From the NCBI RefSeq assembly GCF_004792665.1, contig NZ_SRZX01000004.1:186001-250000 (forward strand): DNA of 64,000 bases, read 5' to 3'. Origin of the DNA: Marinobacter orientalis (GTDB taxonomy: Bacteria; Pseudomonadota; Gammaproteobacteria; Pseudomonadales; Oleiphilaceae). Each line of letters opens with the position of its first letter. The stretch's first letter is position 1. The translations under genes were made by a program, and so were the position numbers. Below the pieces are notes generated by a model. That model was not told the DNA's origin, ran no database searches, and saw nothing but the letters and a program-made list of their open reading frames with translations. Shown piece by piece: positions 25,711-33,017 of this stretch.

Positions 25711-26130
25711 TTATCCGGGCCAGAGATCCCAAAGCTCTTTGGGATGCATCTCCTTGACCCGGTTAAGCTCGTTACTGTCCAGATGGCGGTCAAGAACACG
25801 GAGGACGGCTTTCAGAGTTCTCTCGCCATCGCCTTCATCTTTCAGCTTGCGGCTAAACGCCTCCATGTATTCAGCTCTGTCCCGCCACTTATGCGGCGTT
25901 TCCGCGGGATGCCATCCCTCGAAATAGAGCCCACGGACAATAATCGGCAGTTGCGCGGCAAAATCGGCTGCCTCGTCCACCGTTATACGATCCCTCAGTG
26001 TTTGCAGAACCGCTTTCAGGCGCAACCAGGCCTCTTCCTCACCAATGAGATCAAGCTCTTCCGAGATATCCTTCAGCCAGGTGTTGATGGTTTTGATGTT
26101 GTGATCGACGATATCAATACTGGATTGCAT
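25711..26130 (-). CDS. DUF2267 protein
   Basis: 139 residues matching DUF2267: the N-terminal INTWLKDISEELDLIGEEEA, the hallmark LKAVLQTLRDRITVDEAADF, QLPIIVRGLYFEGWHPAETP, and the second helical repeat with LKAVLRVLDRHLDSNELNRV. All-helical cytoplasmic protein of unknown function, often found near stress genes. Ribosome binding site GAGGAGGAGCTC is directly before the ATG. Confidence 0.9.
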   Translation of the reverse strand: MQSSIDIVDHNIKTINTWLKDISEELDLIGEEEAWLRLKAVLQTLRDRITVDEAADFAAQLPIIVRGLYFEGWHPAETPHKWRDRAEYMEAFSRKLKDEGDGERTLKAVLRVLDRHLDSNELNRVKEMHPKELWDLWPG

Positions 26131-26298
26131 GAGCTCCTCCTCAACAGTAGGTAATCAAATCCTGTAAAAAAGACTCTGAGGTCAGATGTTCTGATTTCAA
26201 CTACAACCGGAGATTGCGACCGAGCTATTGAAATTACCTGCGGTCGGACCAAGCATAAACAGACAGGGAATCAGAACTCAGATCTTGGGAGGAACAAT

Positions 26299-26694
26299 AT
26301 GTTGAATGTTAATCCAGACACCGTTTGCAGGCTGATAGAGCTGGCGCAGTCCTATCATGTGCGGGAACCGGTCAGTATTCCCGATGAAGGTAACAACGCG
26401 GTGGACGACTGGTCGCAGCAAATGCTGGCGGACCACAAGGACAACACCAGCTATGAGGAGTTTGAATCCATCATCAAGGATCTGGAGCCCGATCAGCAAC
26501 ATGAGGTGGTTGCCCTGCTCTGGCTGGGTCGTGGCGATTACGCGCTGGAAGAATGGGATAGCATTGTGCAGCAGGCAAAGGAACAATGGTCACCCGAAAC
26601 TGCGCAATACCTCATAGATCACCCTCTTCTGGCCGACTACCTGCGAGAGGGGCTTGATTTGCATGGTTACAGGTGCGATGAGAGCATTACTTAA
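26299..26694 (+). CDS. DUF3775 protein
   Basis: 131 residues matching DUF3775: LNVNPDTVCRLIELAQSYHV at the start, the acidic middle IIKDLEPDQQHEVVALLWLG, GRGDYALEEWDSIVQQAKEQ, and the C-terminal HPLLADYLREGLDLHGYRC. Function is unknown. GGGAGGAACAAT provides the ribosome binding site. Repeat copy 8 and a strong hairpin follow the stop. Confidence 0.88.
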   Translation: MLNVNPDTVCRLIELAQSYHVREPVSIPDEGNNAVDDWSQQMLADHKDNTSYEEFESIIKDLEPDQQHEVVALLWLGRGDYALEEWDSIVQQAKEQWSPETAQYLIDHPLLADYLREGLDLHGYRCDESIT

Positions 26695-26698
26695 TATC

Positions 26699-26720
26699 AA
26701 AACCGGAACAGATTAATTTC
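26699..26720 (+). repeat. Interspersed direct repeat, copy 8
   Basis: AAAACCGGAACAGATTAATT plus TC begins four bases after the DUF3775 stop, in the same orientation as the seven copies in the first 11.4 kb, from which it is about 15 kb away. It is followed directly by the hairpin at 26722-26744. Confidence 0.7.
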
Positions 26721-26721
26721 A

Positions 26722-26744
26722 GCCACCTGCGCCGGGCAGGTGGC
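26722..26744. terminator. Perfect hairpin between convergent genes
   Basis: GCCACCTGC (26722-26730) and GCAGGTGGC (26736-26744) form a nine-bp stem with loop GCCGG, between the 3' ends of DUF3775 and ectD. It could end both transcripts, though T tracts are short. The stem is identical to that at 23414-23445. Confidence 0.6.
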
Positions 26745-26780
26745 ATGAGGATGTTACTGCTTTCACAGTCGTTTTCCCGG

Positions 26781-27692
26781 TCAGGGACTTACAGCCGTCA
26801 GGGGTCGGGTATTGTTCCGTGCACCCAGGAATTCCGGCCGTGGCGTTTTCCCGGAAAATGGCTGTTCCAGGCGGTTATCGACGCTGTTGTAGACAAAGAA
26901 CAGATTCGACCGCGGCCATGGCGACATATTGGCATTGGAGGCGTGCAGGGTATTGCACTCGAACAACAGCAGCGAGCCGGCCGGACCGAGAGGCTGCTCG
27001 ATGCCCCCGGCGTTAGCCAGGTCGGCGACAGCCCCACGGGAGGGCACGCCGACAGTCTGGCTCCTGAGGGACTGATTCCAGTTGTTGTCCGGGGTCTCGC
27101 CAGGGCATGGAACGAACGATTGGTGAGAGCCCGGGATTAACATCAGGGGCCCGTTAAAAGCATTGTTGTCGGTCAGCATGATGGAGACACTAACCGCCCT
27201 CATGGCCGGCATACCGTCTTCGCTGTGCCAGGTCTCGAAATCCGAATGCCATTCAAAGCCATTACCACAGAAGCCGGCCTTGTCGTTGATTCGGGACTGG
27301 TGGATATACACGTCACTGCCAAGCAGCTGCTGCACCATGGCCAGCAGATGAGGATGGCGGGTCATCCGGTCGAAGGCGCTGGAGAGGTTATGCATATCGA
27401 AGACCGAGCGGATCTTTTGCTGGTTCGGGTCCATGATCACCTGGTCACTCCGGCAGATGACAGGATCCTTTTCGATCTGATCCAGTTCATCAAAGAAGGG
27501 TGCAACCGCCTGCGGCGAAAAGTAACCTTCCAGGGAAAGGAATCCGTCTCGTTGGTATTTTTCCAGTTCGTTTTCGCTCAGCGGTCCTTCGGCGCGTTGC
27601 ACAGTGTCTGCGTGAATGACCGGCTCATTCCTGGGGATGCGCCCTTCTGTATAGCGCTCCCGGGTCGGATAGAGGTCCGTTGTCTGTAACAT
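26781..27692 (-). CDS. ectD: Ectoine hydroxylase (EctD), phytanoyl-CoA dioxygenase superfamily
   Basis: 303 residues. EctD converts ectoine to 5-hydroxyectoine using Fe(II), O2 and 2-oxoglutarate. The family consensus is present: FEWHSDFETWHSEDGMPAMR with iron ligands H149 and D151, then GPLMLIPGSHQSF, and the third ligand H250 in CNTLHASNANMSPW. The R-S-N-L-F-F-V-Y-N-S segment follows the 2-oxoglutarate arginine. No ectABC genes are in the window, so ectoine must be made elsewhere or imported. It is divergent from a Crp/Fnr-type regulator across 161 bases with a palindrome. Substrate specificity could differ, but the signature agrees well with true EctD. Confidence 0.9.
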   Translation of the reverse strand: MLQTTDLYPTRERYTEGRIPRNEPVIHADTVQRAEGPLSENELEKYQRDGFLSLEGYFSPQAVAPFFDELDQIEKDPVICRSDQVIMDPNQQKIRSVFDMHNLSSAFDRMTRHPHLLAMVQQLLGSDVYIHQSRINDKAGFCGNGFEWHSDFETWHSEDGMPAMRAVSVSIMLTDNNAFNGPLMLIPGSHQSFVPCPGETPDNNWNQSLRSQTVGVPSRGAVADLANAGGIEQPLGPAGSLLLFECNTLHASNANMSPWPRSNLFFVYNSVDNRLEQPFSGKTPRPEFLGARNNTRPLTAVSP

Positions 27693-27765
27693 TGCTTTTT
27701 AATCCTCACTGATATTGTTACGTTAAATCGCTTGCTAACGGTAGCATGAGGATTTTCGACAAGAG

Positions 27766-27779
27766 ATAACCTAGGTTAT
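27766..27779. promoter_or_regulatory. Perfect 14-bp palindrome between ectD and the regulator
   Basis: ATAACCTAGGTTAT is a perfect palindrome midway between the divergent ectD and crp/fnr-like genes. It is partly kept in the decayed copy at 20849-20862 (ATAACATGGGTTAA). It may be the operator of the neighbouring regulator or part of overlapping -10 regions; it does not resemble a classic TTGAT-N4-ATCAA FNR box. Confidence 0.5.
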
Positions 27780-27853
27780 AGGGGCGTGGTACGGAAGCAT
27801 TCACACTGCCCCTCCGGTCATGGCGATAGAGCTTATTTTAATAAGGAAATAAA

Positions 27854-28594
27854 ATGGATAACGATGTTGACAATAGTTGTATCGTCAAGCACTTCAAATC
27901 CTATGCGACTCTCGACGAGAAAGATCAACAACTTTTACTGTCACTGGAAGAGGGACCACGGGCGTGGCCCAAAAACACCATTCTCTGGCACCAGAATGAT
28001 CAATCCGACTGTTTCTATACTCTGAGCAAAGGCTGGGCCTGCTCTTTCCGTGAGCTGAAAGACGGAACGCGGCAGGTGCTGGATATCTACGTGCCCGGCG
28101 ATATTGTCGGCCTGCGGGAATTTTCGTTCCAGAAGCGCATCACCAGCGTCATCATGCTCAATGATGCCGAACTTTGCGCGTTCCCGAGGCACCACCTGGA
28201 CCATATTTTTTCCAGTTCACTGATGCTTTGCAACATCATGTTCATGATTACCTCAAGGGACCAGGCGATTTTGCTGGAGAGGCTTGTGAATCTCGGCCGG
28301 CGCTCGGCCCGGGAGAAGCTTGCCCACTTTCTGGTGGAAATTTCGTACCGTCTGCAACGTACCAATGCTCGTGTGGAAGACCACCTGTCCCTGCCCCTGA
28401 GTCAGAGTGTGCTGGGGGATGCACTCGGGCTCAGCGCCGTGCATGTGAGCCGCACATTCCAGGAATTCCGACGGGAAGGACTGTTAAAGACAGGCAACTC
28501 ACATCTGGAGCTACTGGATATCAGGGGCCTTGAAGCAGTGGCGGGGTTCGATGCGTTCTATCTGGAACCGCCGATCAGTGATTCCCGTTCATAA
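27854..28594 (+). CDS. Crp/Fnr-family transcriptional regulator
   Basis: 246 residues. N-terminal cyclic-nucleotide-binding-like beta barrel (ILWHQNDQSDCFYTLSKGWA; YVPGDIVGLREFSF), a long dimerisation helix, and a C-terminal winged helix with LSQSVLGDALGLSAVHVSRT. RTFQEFRREGLL is the recognition-helix region. The four-cysteine iron-sulfur cluster of FNR is absent, and the cAMP-binding RxS segment is not obvious, so the effector is unknown. Divergent from ectD and likely its regulator by position. AAGGAAATAAA is the ribosome binding site. Confidence 0.87.
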   Translation: MDNDVDNSCIVKHFKSYATLDEKDQQLLLSLEEGPRAWPKNTILWHQNDQSDCFYTLSKGWACSFRELKDGTRQVLDIYVPGDIVGLREFSFQKRITSVIMLNDAELCAFPRHHLDHIFSSSLMLCNIMFMITSRDQAILLERLVNLGRRSAREKLAHFLVEISYRLQRTNARVEDHLSLPLSQSVLGDALGLSAVHVSRTFQEFRREGLLKTGNSHLELLDIRGLEAVAGFDAFYLEPPISDSRS

Positions 28595-28741
28595 AACTGA
28601 CAATCGGGTTCTGCACACTATCCAACAAACTCGTAAACTGTTGGCCAGGCGGCTTATGGTGGCGTGTACACCTTTTCGGCGATACTCTGGTTATATGGTC
28701 GGTGGACGGCATCCGGCCAACGGTCCTACAGGAGCATAACC

Positions 28742-29218
28742 ATGATGCGTTCCACCATCACTCTGGTGCTGACAATGTTGATAGCGCTGCCGGTTTCGGC
28801 AGAATCCGTAACACCGCGCGAAGGATGGCGCGTCATCCAGACAGAGCAGAGCTATTCTGCGCTGCTTGACTCTGTGCGCCGGTCGGTCACAGAAGAAGAT
28901 ATGGCGGTGGTAACGGATGTCGGCCCGACAGAAGCCGCAGCCCAGCGGGGCGAAACCATTCCCGGTAACAGGGTGCTTGGCGTATTCCGCAATGACTTCG
29001 CTGTGCGTGCCGTTCGCGCCAGTGTACCGGCCATGATCGAAGCGCCAATCCGCTTTTACGTCACTGAGGATGAAGATGGCACCGCCACATTGTCATGGAA
29101 AAAGCCAAGTCATGTTTTCGCTCCTTACCTTGACAGTGGTGGCGCTGAGCTCAGGGCGGTTGCTGAGGAGCTGGATCGCATCTTTGAGGTAATTGGCAGC
29201 ACTGCCATCGAGAAATGA
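28742..29218 (+). CDS. Secreted DUF302 protein
   Basis: 158 residues with a clear signal peptide (STITLVLTMLIALPVSA, cleavage before ESV) and one DUF302 domain: SYSALLDSVRRSVTEEDMAV, GNRVLGVFRNDFAVRAVRAS and EAPIRFYVTEDEDGTATLSW. DUF302 proteins are often periplasmic or metal-related, with no proven activity. ACAGGAGCATAACC lies upstream of ATG 28742. The stop overlaps the start of the next gene by four bases (ATGA), so the pair is translationally coupled. Confidence 0.87.
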   Translation: MMRSTITLVLTMLIALPVSAESVTPREGWRVIQTEQSYSALLDSVRRSVTEEDMAVVTDVGPTEAAAQRGETIPGNRVLGVFRNDFAVRAVRASVPAMIEAPIRFYVTEDEDGTATLSWKKPSHVFAPYLDSGGAELRAVAEELDRIFEVIGSTAIEK

Positions 29219-30042
29219 TGCAATGCGCTCTGGTTTATGACTTTGATGGCACCCTCGCGAAAGGCAATTGCGCCGAACACGGGCTGATGCCGGCACTGGG
29301 CCTGGATGACAAGGAGGACTTCTGGCCCGAAGTGCACCGGAAGAACTTTGACCGGGATGGTGACGAGATACTCACCTACCTCGGCGAACTGGCCAAGCGC
29401 GCCCGCGATGTAGACAGGCAGGCTGAGTTGACCCCTGACAGGCTCCGAATTCATGGGCAGTCCATCCCCCTGTTCCCCGGTGTAGAAAACTGGTTTGATA
29501 GCATTAACCGCTTTGCCGGCGATCATGGGATTGCCTTGAGCCATTACGTTGTCTCAAGCGGACTTGAAGAAATGATTCGCGGAACAAAAGTGGCGAGACA
29601 CTTCAAAAAGATCTTCGGATGCCGTTACCACTACGATGCGCAGAGCGGAGTCGCCAAGTGGCCGGCTGTTGCTATCGACTACACCACCAAGACCCAGTAC
29701 CTGTTTCGCATTAACAAGGGTATTGAGAACAGCTGGGATAATGTAAAAATCAATGAATACATCGAGCCCGGGGACCGCCCCTTTCCGTTCGACCGCGTTA
29801 TCTATTTTGGTGACGGTGATACGGATATTCCGGCGATGAAGATGGTCAAGGCTCAGGGCGGATGCAGTATTGCGGTGTTCGACGGTGAGAAGTGGGGCGA
29901 GAAGAGAACCCAGGAAAAGATCGAGAAGCTGATTTCCGAGGAACGGGCGAGCTATGTCGTGCAGGGTGATTACACCACCGGCAGTCAACTGGATGTAACG
30001 GTTCGTGGGATTCTCAGGCTTTACGCGCGCAAGCATAAGTAA
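29215..30042 (+). CDS. HAD-superfamily phosphatase
   Basis: 275 residues. Motif I is VYDFDGTLAKGN with nucleophile D9 and acid D11; a helical cap follows; motif II is SHYVVSSGLEEM; motif IV is VIYFGDGDTDIPAMKMV. Resembles phosphoserine-phosphatase-like HAD proteins annotated as haloacid dehalogenase-like hydrolases. It likely removes phosphate from a small metabolite in the cytoplasm; the substrate is unknown. Start overlaps the DUF302 stop. An in-frame Met pair opens the protein; the first is used. Confidence 0.85.
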   Translation: MMQCALVYDFDGTLAKGNCAEHGLMPALGLDDKEDFWPEVHRKNFDRDGDEILTYLGELAKRARDVDRQAELTPDRLRIHGQSIPLFPGVENWFDSINRFAGDHGIALSHYVVSSGLEEMIRGTKVARHFKKIFGCRYHYDAQSGVAKWPAVAIDYTTKTQYLFRINKGIENSWDNVKINEYIEPGDRPFPFDRVIYFGDGDTDIPAMKMVKAQGGCSIAVFDGEKWGEKRTQEKIEKLISEERASYVVQGDYTTGSQLDVTVRGILRLYARKHK

Positions 30043-30064
30043 CCGGGAATCCACGGCAGGGTTG

Positions 30065-30304
30065 TCAGGCCTTTTCGCGCTGTTTACGCCTGGCCTTTTC
30101 GTAAAGCTCCCGCAGCGCCCTTGGCTTTTTGCCCTTCCCTGAACCGTGCGATTCGAGGATACGCGCCCAGATAGCCTGCTTCTCGTCAGCAGACAGCTTC
30201 TTCCACTCCTTTTTCTCCTGCCTGGTTCTGCCGCAGGCTTTGCAGATGTCTTTCTTGTTGAACTCACAGATGTCAATGCAGGGTTTCTTGGTAACAGGTT
30301 TCAT
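30065..30304 (-). CDS. DUF1289 protein, small Cys-rich
   Basis: 79 residues. The DUF1289 motif is complete: PCIDICEFNKKDICKACGRT followed by RQEKKEWKKLSADEKQAIW. Four Cys probably bind a metal. The C-terminal third is strongly basic (KPRALRELYEKARRKQREK). No known function. Convergent with the HAD gene, 22 bases apart. Confidence 0.9.
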   Translation of the reverse strand: MKPVTKKPCIDICEFNKKDICKACGRTRQEKKEWKKLSADEKQAIWARILESHGSGKGKKPRALRELYEKARRKQREKA

Positions 30305-30417
30305 GGAGTCTGGCTTCTCCCCCTCTTAAACAAACGTATAAGATAATGCTGGGGATGGCAGTATGCCTATACAAGTCGCAAAAGCCTCTGTTATCGAGCG
30401 AGCGCTGTTATATCTCC

Positions 30418-31020
30418 CTACAGTATCCGGTTCGCCAGGACCTGCAGTGCCAGCGAGACGGCAATCACGACCGCGGCCACTGCGAGACTGGCGGTCACCG
30501 CATGGCGCCGCCATAACTCTTCCGCCCGCCTGCCAAACCGCAGTATCAGCCATGCCAGCCCGTAATAGCGAATACCGCGGGCAAGCAGAGCTGCCAGCAC
30601 GAACAGGTAAATCGGGTAGCCGGATACGCCGGCAGTAATCATCGCGATCTGAAAGGGAACAGGTAATATGCCGAGCGCAAGTATGGCCACAAAGCCGTAC
30701 TGATCGAAGAATGCCTGGTAGGACTGGTAGCCGCTTTGCATTCCCATGGTTTCGATGAACCATATGCCCACAGACTGATACAGGACCATACCTACTCCAT
30801 AGCCGACCAGAGCCGCCACCAGGCAGCCAAGAGTGGTCACCGCGGCCAACCGCCAGATGCGATCACAGTTGAGGGCCATCAGCGGGATCAGCACCAGTTC
30901 AATCGGGATGGGAACGATGATGGTTTCAAGGAAAGACACCGCCGCCAGAAACCACAGCATGTGGTTGGAACCGTTGATGCGTTGAAACCAACGCTGGGCG
31001 CGCCTGGAACGGAATACCAT
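30418..31020 (-). CDS. DedA/YqaA-family inner membrane protein
   Basis: About 200 residues. Hydrophobic helices and the VTT/SNARE-associated domain pattern are visible: FLAAVSFLETIIVPIPIELV with the F-x-E-x-x-x-x-P-x-P/E motif, TLGCLVAALVGYGVGMVLY, ILALGILPVPFQIAMITAGV, and the arginine-containing LARGIRYYGLAWLILRFG. This group (YqaA branch) is related to phospholipid-scrambling DedA proteins important for envelope homeostasis. Start 31020 avoids overlap with the DUF1206 gene; an in-frame start at 31110 would add 30 unlikely residues. Same strand and 16 bases from the DUF1206 gene, so probably one transcript. Confidence 0.82.
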   Translation of the reverse strand: MVFRSRRAQRWFQRINGSNHMLWFLAAVSFLETIIVPIPIELVLIPLMALNCDRIWRLAAVTTLGCLVAALVGYGVGMVLYQSVGIWFIETMGMQSGYQSYQAFFDQYGFVAILALGILPVPFQIAMITAGVSGYPIYLFVLAALLARGIRYYGLAWLILRFGRRAEELWRRHAVTASLAVAAVVIAVSLALQVLANRIL

Positions 31021-31036
31021 AGATGTGCGCTCCAGC

Positions 31037-31489
31037 CTACGGTTCGATGCGGCGATATACCGCTTCCAGCCAGTTATAGATGCCAAACGCAAACAGACCG
31101 GAGGAACCACCCAGGGTGAATATCAGGCCGCCTGCAAAGATTGCTAGCATGATATGGGATATGGCGCTTACGAAAAGGCCGGAGCGGATCAGAATACCCC
31201 TGGCAGTGGTGCCGTGGTGATCGGTATCCTTGAGTGCCTGGATGGAGCGCCACAGGGCAAACCCCAAAAGAGCGACTATCATAACGCCAATCATGAAATG
31301 ACCCCAGGGTGCTACCAGGATCCGCAACAGGGCGCCTTGGCTACCCGTGGTCTGGCCATCCGGACCAAACACAGCCAGAGCCGCCAGCCCACCCACCAGC
31401 AGATAGACAATACCACGGGCACCGTAACCTGCACGGGCAAGGAGTATGATGCCATCGCGGCGATCCGGGGTCGTCCTGGTTGTCCCCAT
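31037..31489 (-). CDS. DUF1206 membrane protein
   Basis: 150 residues matching one and a half DUF1206 units: LLARAGYGARGIVYLLVGGL, then TTGSQGALLRILVAPWGHFM and FALWRSIQALKDTDHHGTTA, with four predicted transmembrane helices. Full-length family members usually have three repeats and near 270 residues, so this is a short form. Function unknown. Probably co-transcribed with the downstream YqaA-like gene. Confidence 0.83.
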   Translation of the reverse strand: MGTTRTTPDRRDGIILLARAGYGARGIVYLLVGGLAALAVFGPDGQTTGSQGALLRILVAPWGHFMIGVMIVALLGFALWRSIQALKDTDHHGTTARGILIRSGLFVSAISHIMLAIFAGGLIFTLGGSSGLFAFGIYNWLEAVYRRIEP

Positions 31490-31771
31490 TACGGTTCTCT
31501 ATCTACGGTTGCAGTGGCTCGGAAATCACTTTCGACAGTAACCAAATGATTATCGTAACTCTAATAACTGAAAATCACACCTTGGCCTTGCCTGGCGGCG
31601 GCATCAGGGCACACAGCTTCTATCGCAGAATGGAAGGGACACAATCTGGCCTATTCAGCGCGGCCCTTTAATAAAGTATTGTTTACGGGAGTCGACAAAG
31701 TGGCAGACTTAACCTCATCTTTAACAGACCGGTTTTATCGTCAATGGTGCGTGAAATGGTGAAACATACAC

Positions 31772-32971
31772 ATGAGTGAGAACGTTCCCCACTGGCTGCC
31801 CATTGGGACGTCTCAGGCCACCGTGAACATGATCCTGTTAGGCGCCATTCTTTCCGCCAGCATTTTTGCTGACGCTCTTGCCCATCGCACGAAAATTCCG
31901 CGAATTTCCATTCTGATGCTGGTAGGCATTGGCATCGCCTTCGTTCAACAGGTGTGGATAGGTGCTGAAAGTAGTGACGTACTAGGTGGCCTCAGCGAGC
32001 CAATGATCCAGTTAGCACTCGTGATGGTGGCTTTTGTGCTGGGTAGCGAGCTGGAGTTCCGTCGATTGCGCAATACCGGCCCGCTGATTCTGATTATTTC
32101 CCTTTTCGTCATTATCGGAGGTGGGGTTTTCGTAGGTGCCGGGCTGATGGCTCTTGGGTTTCCCCTTGTGGTTGCGGTATCTCTGGCTGCCATTTCGGTG
32201 GCAACCGATCCGGCCGCTGTTAGCGAGTCTATCCGGGACAGCAGAAGCTCCGGCCTGGTATCCAGAATTTTGCTGGCGATCGTTGCAATTGATGATGCCT
32301 GGGGCATTGTGGTTTTTGGGCTGAGCATGTCGGTTCTCGGCTGGGTGATTGGCAGTGATGCCACCCTGGCTTTGCTCCATGCCCTGTGGGAGCTGGGCGG
32401 TGCCATTCTGATAGGTGTGGCGATCGGCCTGCCAGCCGCGTGGCTCACGGGTCGGCTCAAGCCCGGAGAACCAACGCAAGTTGAAGCAATCGCAATCATC
32501 TTGCTACTCGCGGGGCTCTCGTCGTTACTGGGGGTTTCTGCCCTGTTGGCGTCCATGATTGCCGGAAGCCTGGTCGCCAATTTCGCCTACCACCATACCC
32601 GGTCATTCCGGGAAATTGAGCACATTGAATGGCCTTTTCTGGTGTTCTTCTTCATGCTCTCCGGAGCAAGCATTGATCTGTACAAGGCGGATGATGCCAT
32701 ACTGCTGACTCTCGCCTATATCGTCCTGCGTTTGGCGGGGCGGGTAGTGGGAGGCTATTTGGCAGTAAGATTCACCCCGGCAAAGCGCGAGGCACTGCCC
32801 AGGGATATCGGCCTTGCGCTGACCCCGCAAGCGGGTGTGGCAATCGGAATGGCATTGCTGGCCGCGGAGCGATTCCCGGATTTCCGCGACTCAATTCTTC
32901 CGGTGGTGGTTGCCTCCACTATTGTTTTTGAGTTGACCGGGCCAGTTCTTGTAAAACGTGTGCTGCGTTAA
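31772..32971 (+). CDS. Cation:proton antiporter, CPA family, paralog A
   Basis: 399 residues, about 11-12 transmembrane helices, Na+/H+ exchanger domain. The ion-binding helix pair is seen as SVATDPAAVSESIRDSRSSG and VAIDDAWGIVVFG (the Asp-Asp pair). GVSALLASMIAGSLVAN and LTPQAGVAIGMALLAAERFP are family features. It should exchange Na+ or K+ for H+ at the cytoplasmic membrane for pH and salt homeostasis. It converges on a related antiporter gene at 33018-34208, sharing AIDDAWG, GRL-GEPT and the ending STI-FEL-GPV. The 282-base upstream gap holds no gene. Confidence 0.88.
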   Translation: MSENVPHWLPIGTSQATVNMILLGAILSASIFADALAHRTKIPRISILMLVGIGIAFVQQVWIGAESSDVLGGLSEPMIQLALVMVAFVLGSELEFRRLRNTGPLILIISLFVIIGGGVFVGAGLMALGFPLVVAVSLAAISVATDPAAVSESIRDSRSSGLVSRILLAIVAIDDAWGIVVFGLSMSVLGWVIGSDATLALLHALWELGGAILIGVAIGLPAAWLTGRLKPGEPTQVEAIAIILLLAGLSSLLGVSALLASMIAGSLVANFAYHHTRSFREIEHIEWPFLVFFFMLSGASIDLYKADDAILLTLAYIVLRLAGRVVGGYLAVRFTPAKREALPRDIGLALTPQAGVAIGMALLAAERFPDFRDSILPVVVASTIVFELTGPVLVKRVLR

Positions 32972-33017
32972 CTCACATCCAGCGAAATATTTTCCTGGGT
33001 GGGCACCAGGCGGAACA

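Noticed and set aside
96..26720. CRISPR array made of the eight direct repeats
   Set aside because: Spacing is from 0.5 to 15 kb with genes between, copies vary, and there are no cas genes.
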